64,000 nucleotides of DNA from Paramecium octaurelia (GCA_905182995.1 CAJJDP010000128.1:248001-312000), one strand, 5' to 3'. Positions 24,066 to 36,421 are shown, counted from the stretch's first letter. Notes: generated by a model from the letters alone, not told the origin. Numbers and translations are program-made.

Positions 24066-24662
24066 TCACAAATTTGTAAATTATAATCCTAATGCAAATA
24101 GCCAGACCTACCCCGAAATATCGTAATCTTTCTCCTTCTATAATTGTATCAACTCTTCAGCCAACTTTTTGCCCATTGTTAATTCATACACAACAATATT
24201 TTCATCAAATTCTAAATGTTATTAAGGGTTTTAAGAAAGTTCAGAATCACCGTCAATATCAACCAGATAATTGTAACAATATTCATTTGATTTCCAAGGA
24301 TCTGTTCTCGTAATAACATCTTTATGCTGATTATTGTTTAATGTGGCGATATAACCTGTTTCTTCTTTTAACTCCCGAATTCCATTTTCATAATAATCTC
24401 CTTCCTTGTCTATTAATCCTCCAGGAAATTCTAAACAATATTTACGAATAGGAGGTCTGAAATTGGCAACTATGATTATTGTATTTGGTTTATTCTTGTA
24501 GTTCACTATTGGTATTACTCGAACACCTCCTCTATAACCTGGTGGTTTCTCGGTGTATTCATAGACCTTTTACCTCTCTTTAATTTTAAATAGTAGAAGT
24601 TTGAAGTGTAACCACTTTCCAGCATGAACTAATTGCTCTGTTGCTTAAGTGTTTTAATTCAT
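24066..24662 (-). CDS. Nudix hydrolase, ADP-sugar pyrophosphatase (NUDT5-like)
   Basis: The Nudix box is complete: GLIDKEGDYYENGIRELKEE followed by TGY, fitting G-x5-E-x7-R-E-U-x-E-E-x-G-U. These enzymes cleave ADP-ribose or other nucleoside diphosphate derivatives using Mg2+ bound by the box glutamates. The preceding strand (IIIVANFRPPIRKYCLEFPG) is typical of NUDT5-type ADP-ribose pyrophosphatases. The start at 24662 gives MNQNTQATEQLVHAGKWLHF. One continuous frame of 199 codons, TGA at 24066. Substrate is inferred from similarity of the box context only. Confidence 0.82.
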
Positions 24663-24737
24663 TTATATGATTAATTTATTACGTACTATTTGACCAAAAT
24701 GAAGCAATCATATCTAAAATAAAAATAAAAATCAATA

Positions 24738-25872
24738 ATGCAAAAATATCTCCAAAACACCTTTGCAAAATAATTAAATAAAGCTTCATTTGCTTATTTC
24801 AGTCATTCTGGACATGCCTCCAAAAAACCTCCCGTGAGAGTGGCAATTACAGGAGCAGCTGGATAAATTGGTTACTCCTTAATATTTAGAATTGCAAGTG
24901 GCGAGATGTTAGGACCAAATCAACCAGTTATTCTTCATTTGATCGATTTACCATTTGCTATGGCTGCATTGAATGGAGTAGTAATGGAAATTCAAGATTG
25001 CGCATTCCCACTTGTCAAAGGAATAGTGGCAACTGACAATCAAGCAGTTGGATTCAAAAATGTTGATTACGCTCTCCTTGTTGGTGCAAAACCAAGAGGT
25101 CCAGGAATGGAAAGAGGAGACCTATTAAAGGACAATGGTAAAATATTCACAGAAACTGGAAAGCATATCAATGTAGAATATTTCATATTAACTCGTAGGA
25201 ACATGCAAGTAGAGACATCAAAGTGGTTGTGGTTGGTAATCCATGCAATACAAATTGCTTAATTTTAGCAAATCAAATTAAAGATATTCCAAAAGAAAAC
25301 TTTACAGCTATGACTAGATTGGATCATAATAGAGCACAACATCAATTAGCTGACAAATTGGGAGTTCACACCACCGATATCAGAAGAATAGCCATCTTTG
25401 GAAATCATTCCCCCACTATGGTACCCTATATTGATTAAATGACAGCAAAAAGTAATCAAGGATTTTGTATTCATTAGATCACAAAGCCACTGTGGATTAA
25501 TAATGGGTTTCCTAAACTTTTATTCCAACTGTTCAATAAAGAGGAGCTGAAATCATTAAAGCTAGAAAACTGTCCAGTGCAGCTTCAGCTGGAAATGCAG
25601 CCATGAATCACATTACTACTTGGGTTAATGGTACTGCTGAAGGTAATACACAATTAATAATTTAAGGTGATTTTACATCCATGGCCATCCCTTCCGATGG
25701 TAGTTATGGAGTACCCAAGGGATTGATTTTCTCATTTCCCGTTTCTGTCAAAAATGGAAAATACTCCATTGTTTAGGGGTTGCCAATTTCACCCTTCTAC
25801 TAAGGCCTTCTTGATAAAACCATAAAGGAATTAGTTGATGAGAGAAATGCAGTTGATCATTTGCTTAAATGA
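24738..25872 (+). CDS. MDH: Malate dehydrogenase (TGAAGQIGY type) with N-terminal extension
   Basis: Interconverts malate and oxaloacetate with NAD(H). NAD-binding motif ITGAAGQIGYSL; substrate Arg loop [35 protein letters not shown]; and catalytic His in [10 protein letters not shown]. These features are those of the cytosolic-type MDH group, yet an N-terminal extension of about 35 residues ([20 protein letters not shown]…) resembles a mitochondrial presequence: basic, no acidic residue, amphipathic. Introns: 25173-25198, 25452-25477 and 25643-25666, each restoring the family frame. Stop TGA 25870. Family certain; organelle targeting inferred. Confidence 0.9.
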
Positions 25873-26052
25873 TATTCCATATTTAATCAATCCATATTAA
25901 AATATTTAGATCAGTGAATTTTTTTGTCCATTCATTTTTTTTATTGGTTTTTGTTATAAAACAGAATGCATAAAGATGTTTATTAAGAAATCAGCTACAA
26001 TTAGTTATAGAATATCTATATTTAGAATAAGAATATATATCAATGCGGACTT

Positions 26053-26699
26053 TCAGGAACATAATGTTTTTTTCATTAAGTGTTAGGATGTCTTCAGTGA
26101 GGTTAACAATTTCTTGTTTCTAAAGAACCTATTGAATTTTTAAAAATGCTGATCATCCTCTATCTTATAAGGTTAGGAATAATCATTTTGATCTTCGAAT
26201 ACAATTTACTTAGTTGGGAAATATTTTTTGAAGAGTTTTTTACTTGACGATGCATAACTAATAGCTGTTTTTATAACATCCTCATTTTCAATATGTTGTC
26301 TATAACCAGGAAATCCACTTAAATAGTTACAGAATAATACCCATATCTGGCTTTGTAAAGCTGCAAAAACTGGCCAAGAGAAGATTGTTTGTCGTCGAGT
26401 ACTATTTTCTTTACTCTGAGATCTTAATTATCATCCCATATCTCGAATTCTTCTTCTGCACTCACTTAACTATCACTCACAGATACTATGGATTGTCTGC
26501 AACTGATGCTATTCTATTAAGACAATAGTTTTATGGGTTGGATTTTAATGAAGCTTTTATTAAAGTGTTCTTATGGTTTATTGGTTCTATTGGTTAGAGA
26601 TTAGCAAGTTAGACTCATTTATAGTGATTTTTGAATGGATTGTTATTTTTAGAAGAAGTCCTTTTTGGATTTGATACGGAAAGTCTATGAGGTTTTCAT
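26053..26699 (-). CDS. Hypothetical protein, about 207 residues
   Basis: Unrecognised. From ATG 26697-26699 (MKTSQTFRIKSKKDFF) the minus strand stays open. Removing a 23-nt GTA...AAG intron (26318-26340 on the plus strand) joins LQLYKARYG to GFPGYRQHIENEDVIKTAIS and the frame ends ...HLMKKTLCS then TGA at 26053. Basic N-terminus, acidic middle (AEEEFEIWDDNQDL), then a helical FRNKKLLTSL region. No signal or membrane segment. The intron-consistent frame and base composition support a real gene; no function can be given. Confidence 0.55.
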
Positions 26700-26949
26700 T
26701 AATATATAAATTAAAATCGCAAATCTTGATTGCTTATAATTCGATCTCTAATCAATTATCGTTTTGACATAATTAATTCCATTGTTGGTAGACAAAATTA
26801 TAAGATTTTAATTCAGAATATTTATTTTCCAAAATCGCATTAGATTAGAATAGTAATAATAACAATATCCTCCTCTTTATATATTTGAATTGTTGAACCT
26901 AATAATAGTAAGGTTAAATTTTTATTATAATAATTAATTATTTATATAT

Positions 26950-27849
26950 ATGGGCAAATTCACAAAAGATAAAAGAGTATAAAGAAATTCATCATATTCT
27001 AAATAAGTATTATATAATATACTTATTAAATATAAACTTATCACTATAAATGCACTTTTCACCATTTTTAGGATATTTATTATAGGAAAGCCAAAGAAGA
27101 TCAATTCAGAGCCAGATCAGCATATAAGCTATTACAAATAGATGACTCCTTCTAAATATTTAGACAAGTTGAGAGAGCAATAGATTTATGTGCTGCTCCT
27201 GGCAGTTGGTCATAAGTTCTGGTTAAGAAGTTGACAGAAAAGAATTTCCTTCCATCCGAGAGTTGCAGAATAGTTTCAGTGGATTTGTAAGAGATGGCTC
27301 CATTAGATCACGTCACTTAAATTTAAGGCGATATAACTAAAAAAACTACTGTGGATGAGATTTTAAAAAAGTTCAATTACTAAAGAGCAGATATAATTGT
27401 TTGTGATGGTGCACCTGATGTCACAGGATTTCATGATATTGATTATTACATCTAATCTTAATTGATAGTGGCTGCATTGAATATCTGTTTGATGACTTTG
27501 AGAGAAAATGGAATATTTGTTGCAAAAATATTTAAAGGTTCAGATATCAAGTTGTTGTACTCTTAGTTTAAACTGTTCTTCAATTAAGTGTATTTTATGA
27601 AACCCAAGTCAAGTAGAGCCTCAAGTGTCGAGTACTTTATTATGTAAATAAGTAATAAATAAATTTAGATGTCTTCAATATACACCTAAAATTTAAACTC
27701 AAAACTTCCACTTATACACATTTCTGAAGGAAATTGAATAGGCAGAAAAACAGAAACAAGAAGTTAGTGATTAATAAACAGAAAAGGAATAGTCCAAATA
27801 TTACAAATTTATTACATGTGGAGATCTATCAGGATTTGATGAAAATTGA
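26950..27849 (+). CDS. TRM7: tRNA 2'-O-methyltransferase, TRM7/FTSJ1 family
   Basis: Methylates ribose 2'-O at positions 32/34 of tRNA anticodon loops using S-adenosylmethionine. The start MGKFTKDKR joins DIYYRKAKEDQFRARSAYKL, SAM loop DLCAAPGSWSQVL, then VDLQEMAPLDHV, VCDGAPDVTGFHDIDYY and KIFKGSDI with KSSRASSVEYFI: the K-D-K-E catalytic tetrad can be placed at K(RSAYKL), D(DGAPD), K(AKIFKG) and E(SVEYF). The C-terminus FITCGDLSGFDEN is typical of TRM7. Two introns: a normal one at 27644-27668 (25 nt) and an abnormal one at 26977-27071 (95 nt) between KR and DIYY, discussed separately. Stop TGA 27847-27849. Confidence 0.92.
26977..27071 (+). other. 95-nt intron with a candidate retained IES
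   Basis: TRM7's first intron is about four times the normal Paramecium length. It contains a TA-bounded segment (26978-27046) whose right end, read inward from TA at 27047-27048, is TATAGTGA, matching the IES end consensus TAYAGYNR at all eight positions. The left end, TATAAAGA, matches at six. Removing it with one TA copy leaves a 26-nt GTAAAT...TTTTAG intron, the usual size. See the finding for limits. Confidence 0.5.
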
Positions 27850-28135
27850 GTATAAACATAATTCAGATTCATAATTCAACTGTTAATTATTTTACTATTA
27901 ATGTTAAATTTTTTGTTTCAATTTTGCTTAAAGTTATTAAGATGTAGAAATTTCATTATACATCAAATTGAATTTGTGTTTAGATTCTTTGCAATTGGCA
28001 ATAATATTAATTTTGCTTCATTTGTCTTGCTACTGATAAAAACGTCTTTCTATTTTGTAAAGTCTACATCTGAAATTGACTATTCAATATTCCTAAATAT
28101 TTTTGATTAGATAATAATATAACTAATATTAAAAG

Positions 28136-31100
28136 ATGATTTTCCTTGAGGATGCTTAGAGAGGACAAGCTCAATCACCAGAATCTTTTAAAAGATTGTT
28201 TTTACCTCACAAGAGTGATATGGGTTTTGTGTTTACGAAGTTGAATAAGCAACTTACAACTGTCAAAAGTACAGAAAGAAAACTCTTTAAAAAACGTCAA
28301 CCTGATGAAGAATAGGAGTAAGCGAAGCTCGATTAGTCTTCTAGCTTAGAGGTAAAGATGGCTGATGATCTTTTGAAACACGAGGTGTGTGATTGGTAGA
28401 ATTTCATGTAGAAGGATTAAGAGACAATCCGTCAAATTAACTCCTAAGATGAATTGCTTTAAGAACTACCTTCAAAAATCAAAACTCAAGAAACTACTAA
28501 GAGAAGTAAGATTTGGCAAGAAGGGAATGAACGATATGTGTTTTTTTCAAGGATGAGACAAGGAAAGTAAGCTTATATATTAATTATGAAAAAGTAAATT
28601 GTTACCTAACTTGAGTTCGCAAGACTTTCTTTCTTCAGTGCGACATTCATCCAAACTAAATGAATATGCTAAGGTGTATAAATAATAGCCTCAAAATATT
28701 TATTTGAGTCTCAATCTTTCTCAGCCAAAAAGAGTTCCCAAGACTTTTGGATTAATACAGAACACCTCCTAATTGCAAAGCGTTAATACAAATAGATGTT
28801 TAAGATCAAGAGAAGATTGCAGAGCATTCTCATGTGCAATGCTAACCTCGCAAAGCAAAACCATAACATCTCTATAAATGAATCACAATATATTCGATCC
28901 ACAATAATTGAGAGATGTGTTATTAACCTTTCCAACAGCACTTAAAGACTTAGAATTAATTGATTGCAAACTTCATTATTAGCACATGGACATTTTAATG
29001 GCATTTATTAATAAAAATTAAATAGTAAAAATTAATCTAGAAAAAAACAACATTCGAGATTAGGGATGTAAAATCATCATGAGATATTTGATGAATAATA
29101 ATACCCTCTAACATTTGAACCTAAATAACAATTAAATTACAGAATGTTCGAGCATGGCCATATCAAATCTATTAAAATAAACACAGAGACTATTGGAATT
29201 ATATTTGGGATACAACAATTTAAACTCAAGTGCAGGAAATGCTATCTGGAAGGCTATGTACAAAAACACTAGTGTCAAAATATTGGATTTGTCTCATAAT
29301 AACATAGCTTCTCTGGAATGTGCAGCATCAATTGCCAAAGCTATTGCAAGACCATACAATGAATTACTTCATGTAGACTTATCCTATAATAAGTTTACTT
29401 ATCCACAAGCTCAATTAATTTCAGAATCCTTAATCAAAAATGAAACTATTTATGGCTTTCATTTCGAAGGAAATTAAAGTGAATTATGTGTTAATCCAAA
29501 TGGATTTTTGGTTAATAACATTCAATTCAAAAAAGCTTTAAGTGATAAACTAATTTAACTCTACAAACAACCTTAATATTTCAAATTACTCGAAATTCCT
29601 AAATAGCAATCCTATTAACCTCCCAAGCAATACGAAGAGTTAGTCATGCCATTTAGTAGACAGAGAAAGATTAGATCTACTAAGTCAAACATGCAAAAGG
29701 GCAATTAATTAAATAAATTAGACACTTGTTGGATTTGTGAAGGATGGCAAGAAATTAGATTTGAATGGAATGCCTATAAGTCTGGTAGTTTATACAATGA
29801 ACCCATATTCATTCACTTTGATTTTGAAGATTATCGACCTTTGTTGATGACACATCTAAATAATGAGTTCTTTTTCGTGAAGATGTGTCCACCCAATCAA
29901 GAAATACAATATTTCTTCACTAATCCCATATTAGGTGTTTAATAACCTGCTATGGATTAACCGATTAAATACTTAGACACTCCAATTCTGTCTATTCCTT
30001 TTTTATATAACGAGGAAATTTTAGTTGATGGAAATGCGCTTGATTAAGTCAACGTGTTGCAAACATACAATAAATAATAATTGTTTGACAAATACATGCC
30101 CTTAGTATAATGCAAACCTAGAGAACCCTTAGCTAAATTTGACTTCTCTCCTTATTTGAACATCAAAAAACATAACTGGTCAGTTGAAACATCTATCTTT
30201 CGCAATTTTTAACCAGATACTCCATAATTGATTGACCAATGTTTTGAATTTGATTTTCAGAATTCCAAAGTAACGAGATTGGTTAAGGAAACAGAGATTG
30301 TTGAAGTGAAGGAAACTCTGAAAGATTTATATAGGAACTTATTCCATGTCTATAAATACCATGCTGCTGGATCGTAAGGTCAACCCATTCCTTGTATTTT
30401 GATACAGGATTATATTGATTTTTTAGTGTAGACATCCCTCATGGAAGGAATGAAGACCAATGATATTGATATTAGTTTTACATCGACCAGTGCAGCCAAA
30501 GATGTGGCATTTCCTTAAGCATATGAGAAAGGATTAGTAAGATGCTAATTACTTGAAATCATGATAAGATTATGCAATGATAAATACATACGTCCAGGAT
30601 TATTTACTTCAATGGTAGATTCAATCAGCGCTATTAAATAATAATGTTAAGAATACTTTAGTAGATTCGATTAAGCATAATAGTGGAGGAAAACAAGGCT
30701 TTGGAATTAAAAATGTGATATTTTACTAAATGATAGAGTTGCTATGCTAAAATCTCTTTACAAATATTGCTGCAAACTCAGTAAGAAGCCTTAGTAATTC
30801 AAAAATGATTATGTATCAATTCAAGATTTTAAGGATATGGTAAATCAATGCAAATTAATCTGTGATGATCTAAATGAAAGGGAATGTTGTTTAGTTTATT
30901 TATAGTCTATGATAACTTAAAAGGATGAACTCTTCTCACCCAAGCATTATTAAATGAATTTTCATGAATTTATTGAATCTGTTGGTAGATTGGCTGAAAA
31001 GTTGTCAATTATTCGTGGTGATAAGCCTATAGATATTGACGACAGAAGGGCTAAAGATTTACACACAAAACTAGATGGATTTCTGTTGTATGTTTATTTG

Positions 31101-31433
31101 AATATAGGAAATGAGATGAAATCAACTCTCCCACCCAATGATCCAGATATCAAGGGGGTCGACAAATGCATGATAAATGACTTTAAGTCTTTGAAATAGA
31201 AATTAGAGGATTCCTTTACTGATGGTGATGAGCCACCTTATGATCCAAGAGTGGAGCTGCCTCATCTTTCTAGTCAGATAACAAATTTATTGGGTAATAC
31301 CTTAGGAGGCAAGAAACAAACACTTAGATCTCAAATGAAATAGATAAAAAAAGAAGAGTAGAAATTTTCTTTAATAAATTTTGTTTAATACTTTAAAAGC
31401 ATATAACAATTAAACAAAGATTAAGATGATTGA
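28136..31433 (+). CDS. Large leucine-rich-repeat protein with unknown central and C-terminal domains
   Basis: About 1,090 residues, one 29-nt intron (28566-28594). Residues about 230-450 are leucine-rich repeats of the ribonuclease-inhibitor type (LLELYLGYNNLNSSAGNAIW; VKILDLSHNNIASLECAASI). After them comes a distinctive block, CWICEGWQEIRFEWNAYKSG, then FIHFDFEDYRPLL and two similar strands, then an EF-hand-poor helical C-terminus (YMNFHEFIESVGRLAEKLSI, QTLRSQMKQIKKEEQKFSLI). I do not recognise the central domain; the LRR plus C-terminal arrangement resembles ciliary LRR proteins but that is only a hint. Start ATG 28136, stop TGA 31431. Neighbours read convergently. Confidence 0.75.
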
Positions 31434-31642
31434 TTTTTGTATTAATATATCATTAAACCTTGTTTTTATTATGATAATATATAATAGCATTTTATTCGAT
31501 ACGCATGTTTTATAATTTTAAAATATCAAATTATAAATTCTTTAATCAAAATGATGACTTTTATATAATTATATAATTAATCGTTATAAAAAAGGGAATC
31601 TTTTTAATTAAGAGTAAAAAACGAGTAAATTTATATAATTCC

Positions 31643-33301
31643 TCATTATTTCTATTCAAATTTGGTAAAAGCATATTTGAATTTTATCTCTTTAGTTTTT
31701 ACTTTTGCTTCGTCATCTTCTGTTTTGTTTGCAGCATACAAATTCTCAAAAGGGAGAGGATTATATCCAGAAGTATTGTAAATCTATGATAATTCACTTA
31801 GGAAAATCTGTCCCTTTTTTATTTTTTTTTAATAGACTATTGATTATTTTGATAATGTTACCTGAATTGTAAATCCTGGTGGCTGTTGGATAGTAAGATT
31901 ATAAAGCATAAACATTTTTTGACATACTAGTAAGTGCATAATACTTATCAGTGACTGAGAGCTCTTTAAACTCATTGGTTGAGAAAATTTAATTGTTTGA
32001 CCATAAAGATAATACTTTACTTTAACCTTCGATGTAATTTTACCATTCATCTTATAATTGAGACAAGTGATCCAGATCTAATAGTTCAATATATTGAATA
32101 AAGTAATTTCTGCACTTTTCAGCTTCAGAACACTTGAGTTTGAATTTCTTTAATCCGTTTAAAATCGAAGAATTAGATTGGATGATATTTCTCTCCTTGG
32201 GGGAGAGGTGATTGCAAAAAATAAACCATGCTCTAGATAGAGTGTCTTCATCTGTCTTATATGATTGAGTGAGATATCTTAAAATAACAGATAATTTTCT
32301 GAGCAGTAAAAGATGTTTACTATGATTTTCTAAATAATTAGAGATTATAAAAAATGAGTGATCCACGCAATTACAACCTGTCCATCTGACACGAAATGGG
32401 AACTTTTTAACTCCGATCCCAATGTCATCTCCAAAAGTCCAAGCAGGCTTAAGAGCTTTTCTTTTTTCTTTCTACTTATTTTGAGTTTGTTATTCTATCT
32501 CCGATCTCATTTCTCCATGAAAGCATTATTCCATAATCAGATTTATTTTTACTTACATCCGATATTTTTGGATCTCGTTTGATTATTTAGCCCCGAACCT
32601 CCTGTAAAGCTTTAAACCTTGTTCATCTGCTGCTTCAGCAATTTGTAAGTAGTTCCTTTTAAAAATTTCAATCTCCTAGTTATAATATACTATTCTGATA
32701 TTAGCAATTTTGGTAAAGTCCAAGTTAAATTTTAGCAATGACATATTGTATTTGAAGACCGGGTTCTTCTCTTTTAAATTAGATCCAAGATGGTTGATCT
32801 TATCCTATAGAAATTTGAGCTATTCTAGAATCATAGGTATGCAAGCAGTAATATCGATAAGAACTTTAAAATAGTCATTTAAAACTTCCCCAAACCATTA
32901 CAATTTTAAATCCCCATTCAGACCTAAATTGTAACTGAGACTTTTCCCTAAATTAAATTTTATAACTAATACCATCTTCATCAAGTTTATAGTAAACTCC
33001 ATTTTCTTTTCCTTGACCTAAATTACAAATTGATACGAATCTTGTCCAAAACCCAAATGCATCAAGTAGTGTTTAATTTGTAGTCAGGGATACCTATTGT
33101 AGAATAGCATTTAACCTTTGTAATACGAAAAAGGATGATCCTATTACTATTAATTTATTTGTATAATTAGCGAACTTCTTTGAGCAAATTGTTCACAACA
33201 AATATCAATTAAGTGAGTTCAATGGATAAAGTTCCTGTTCTCAAAAATTAAAAATCATCGAATGCCAAAGTCTATTACTCATCTGAGGAAACGCATCCCA
33301 T
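31643..33301 (-). CDS. Hypothetical protein with MGC N-terminus
   Basis: Unrecognised helical protein. The first exon begins MGCVSSDEQQTLAFDDFQFL, the Gly2-Cys3 pattern for N-myristoylation plus palmitoylation. A 25-nt intron (RC near 32950) gives KENGVYYKLDEDGKSLSYNL, and another near 31843-31867 precedes the C-terminal part ending IKFKYAFTKFEQKQ then TGA at 31643. The join between the first exon (…ILFRITK) and the next (VSLTTNQTLLDAFGFWTRF) needs either a non-GTA 22-nt intron or an indel and is unresolved. Leu-rich helices throughout, no membrane segment. The reading frame is well supported; function is not. Confidence 0.55.
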
Positions 33302-34270
33302 ATTTTATTATTATTTATACTATAGCTCACATCAATAAATAAAATTTCACTTTAGATTTATTTAATCAATCTTTTATGTTAATTTAAATCTTACAAAAAC
33401 GATATTTTATAAAACGAAGCGACGAAGTGTAAACAATTTTAGAGATTCTCTACTATATTTTATATAATAGTACTTTTAATTGGTCAACTCTGAATATACG
33501 ATCATTTATTTTTATATTAATACAAAAACAGCACGCTTAATCAGTTAAGAAAAAAATAAAAATTAAATATTGAAATTGTTGATATATTCTGAGGATATAT
33601 TCAAAATGGCTTAAAATGAAATTCTAAAATAGCACTTTAATATCCTGATCTAAAACTATTTTATAAATAATATAAATAGACAATTATTTTTCAAATGTGT
33701 CAATATGATGATAACACTTATTTTATTATAATAATAATGCCTAAATGGCTGCTATTTTTATCCTACTTTACAGCTTATTCGATTATTCAAATAAAATCTA
33801 ATAATTGCTCAATAATTATTTATTAAAAATAATAAATATGCACATTATTATAAATAATGATCAGTTTTGCGAGATTGTAATAAAAATTATAATATTCTTT
33901 AAAAATTGAATGTTAAGTAATTCTAGACTTGAAAAGAGACATTAGGTGAATCCATCCAACATGGTACCTCGTAAATACAATTATGTATACTTTTCTAATT
34001 GTGGTTTATAGACATCTTAAATAATTAAAACAGTAAATATTATTAATAAAGTCTTAATGAATAATCATTGACACAATGTTGCAAAATATATATATATTAA
34101 ATTAATAAGTATTGCTTTGTATAAATCAGAAGATCGATTTCTTTAGGAAGAATTTATTAAAAAGTCATGTTTGAAAGCAGGAAATAACAATATTAGTATT
34201 CTGAAGTAAATATTTATAATTATGATGTTTATTAATATATTTTGGAAAGTATAACATTAATTTATTAACG
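33302..34270. other. Intergenic, no gene seen
   Basis: Nearly 1 kb of very AT-rich DNA between divergent genes, with stops in every frame. No repeat or RNA recognised. Confidence 0.5.
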
Positions 34271-35848
34271 ATGAAACAAATAGTGATAAATTTCTCTGAT
34301 CTTAATGATGAAGCAAAGAAAAAGTATATTAGATTTTTGAAACAAAATAACATAAGCATAGAGAATTAATCATTAAAGAAATCGCAATTGCATTTATAAC
34401 ATCGATCTAGATAATTTAGTACTTTGAGTGACATTGCCAATAGCAAGGCCTTCACACCAGCCAGTAATAGATTTCATTTAATAAGGAAGAGTCGTAGAAA
34501 TAAGTTTCCTAACACTTTAAGACAGATCATTCTGTTGGAGCCAAATTTAGCGATTTAGAAGAGGCATATCCTAAAATAATGAGTAGAATTTAAAATAAAG
34601 ACCTATTATCAAGACCTTTGAAATTGAATTTTAACGAGCTAAGTCTTCTGATAGAGGAAATATATTAAAAAAAGTTTGTAGAAGATTCTAATCAAATTGC
34701 TAGGAATTAGAAAGTTTCAGAAATTGCATTTGTTGACTATGTCTACGAATTTCTATAAAATAAGTTTAAGCATTCAAAAAATCAAGTAAGATTTTACTTA
34801 TTATATTAGTTAATAATAAACTTTTTAGCATCTGTTGATTTACATGCATTGAAAAGGAAAGATGTAAATATTTTCTAGCAATTTTTGAAATTCAATAAAC
34901 AAGAAGTGTTGACATTTTACTTGTTCACAAGAGCAGTTATATAAAAGGAACTTAAATTGTCATTCTATCATCGTAAACTATTTTAGTTATATCATTATTA
35001 AAGCACTTAGAAAGCAAGGGATAGATAGTAATCAATTGCAATTGAATTAAAAGTAGGTTCAATAGATCTCCTTACTTTTATATGGATCCCCAGAGAAATA
35101 TCAAGAATTCAAGAAATTCTTTCCTGGAAACAGCATATCTGTAAGTGAATTTTCGTTTGCAGCCATCCTAATTTATGAAGCTCAACATCAAACCAACAAG
35201 CAAAAACCATTTTAACAACAACACAGATCACTCTCCCCTCTTCAAAATACCAGTTATGACGACTCTTAGGAATTAAGATAACCAGACTCTCCTTTGTTTA
35301 TGCAATCAGAAATGTCTATGGATAATAACAGGTAGTAAAATGAAAACTTCTTCTCCTCTGCCTTATAAAGTGTTAGTAGTCAGAAGAAGCAACGCTGGCA
35401 AGTGTAGATAAAATTTCATCGAATGCCCAGTGCTGCTAATAATGTTTAAAAGTTGATTAATGAAAAATTGGAAACCAAATTATCTGATTTTATTGAAGAA
35501 ATGCTTTCAGAAATGGAGGATCTCACTGATGATTAAAAATAATAGTGTGTGAGTGGAATAGAAGCTAGGATTGTAGACACTATGGCCATTCTTTTGGATG
35601 CTATCTATAAGTATGATAAGTTATTATGGTATTATTAATTAAACTTATCAAGGTTTAAGAAACTGAACAAATAGCCAGATGAATTTGGATTAGAGTATAT
35701 AGAGAATTTATAGAAACTTTATCGTTCACTAGTAAAGGCAAAACAGCCTTTGGATGATCAATTAGATTAGCTTTGCCAATAGATGATGCAAGTAATGAAT
35801 TAATTAATATTTAAAGACTCCAGATTTAGCGAAGTAAATAGGAAATGA
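34271..35848 (+). CDS. Hypothetical protein with Gln/Ser-rich middle and helical C-terminus
   Basis: Unrecognised. Starts MKQIVINFSDLNDEAKKKYI. Introns that restore frame: about 34785-34808 (24 nt) and about 34970-35000 (31 nt), giving FYHPLRKQGIDSNQLQLNQK. Near 34455-34530 the splice pattern is unclear: two closely spaced introns leaving an 8-nt exon would be needed, or an indel is present. The middle is Gln/Ser-rich low complexity (HRSLSPLQNTSYDDSQELRQ). The C-terminus is helical and acidic (KLSDFIEEMLSEMEDLTDDQ) followed by YKYDKLLWYYQLNLSRFKKL. Ends NRK then TGA at 35846. No domain identified. Confidence 0.5.
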
Positions 35849-35875
35849 ATTATTGCAATACTTCTATAATTGTAA

Positions 35876-36380
35876 ATGATACTCAATAGTTAAATATAAA
35901 TATAAAAATAATTCATCAATTTAAGTATACTCTAAAACTGGATCTATTGATTAGTTCCATTCTTCAACTTTATTTATTTCATTCTAGGCTTGGTATTGGT
36001 TATTTCAATTAAAGGAGCATTATATTGTTAAGTAGTCAAAAGATTACCAATGAGATTTTAGAATTTGATTTTTGTTTACTATTACCGCACATTATATTTT
36101 AGACAGGAATATGAGCAATTTGATTTTTGGTTATTTTATAGCTATAATTAAAAGTATAATAAGAGTGCCACTGGCTTTTTATGTTGTATAGTTGATGCTT
36201 AGATTTTGAAATCAGAAGTAGACAATTCTAATAGTTTAAGGATTTGCAACTGCTTTTGAATTATTCAGAGGTTTTTGAAGCAATCATCGAAGGTACAGAA
36301 GCTTACTTTAGAACTGTGTCTCTTAAATTTTAATAATAAATATCATAATTAGATATATATTATTCTATGTTTTTACTTTG
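35876..36380 (+). CDS. Small single-pass membrane protein
   Basis: Begins 27 bp after the preceding stop. Two introns join the frame: a 30-nt one near 35923-35952 and a 23-nt GTAGAC...TTTAAG near 36219-36241. The product starts MILNSQIQIQKQFINLIPFF, contains one hydrophobic segment (FFNFIYFILGLVLVISIKGA), then an amphipathic region (QFDFWLFYSYNQKYNKSATG) and a helical end (DLQLLLNYSEVFEAIIEGTE), with TGA at 36378. Unrecognised. Splice-consistent frame across three exons supports a real gene of about 150 residues. Confidence 0.5.
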
Positions 36381-36421
36381 AAAGTTTGAATTTTAATTAA
36401 TTAATTAAAGAAAATATTAAT

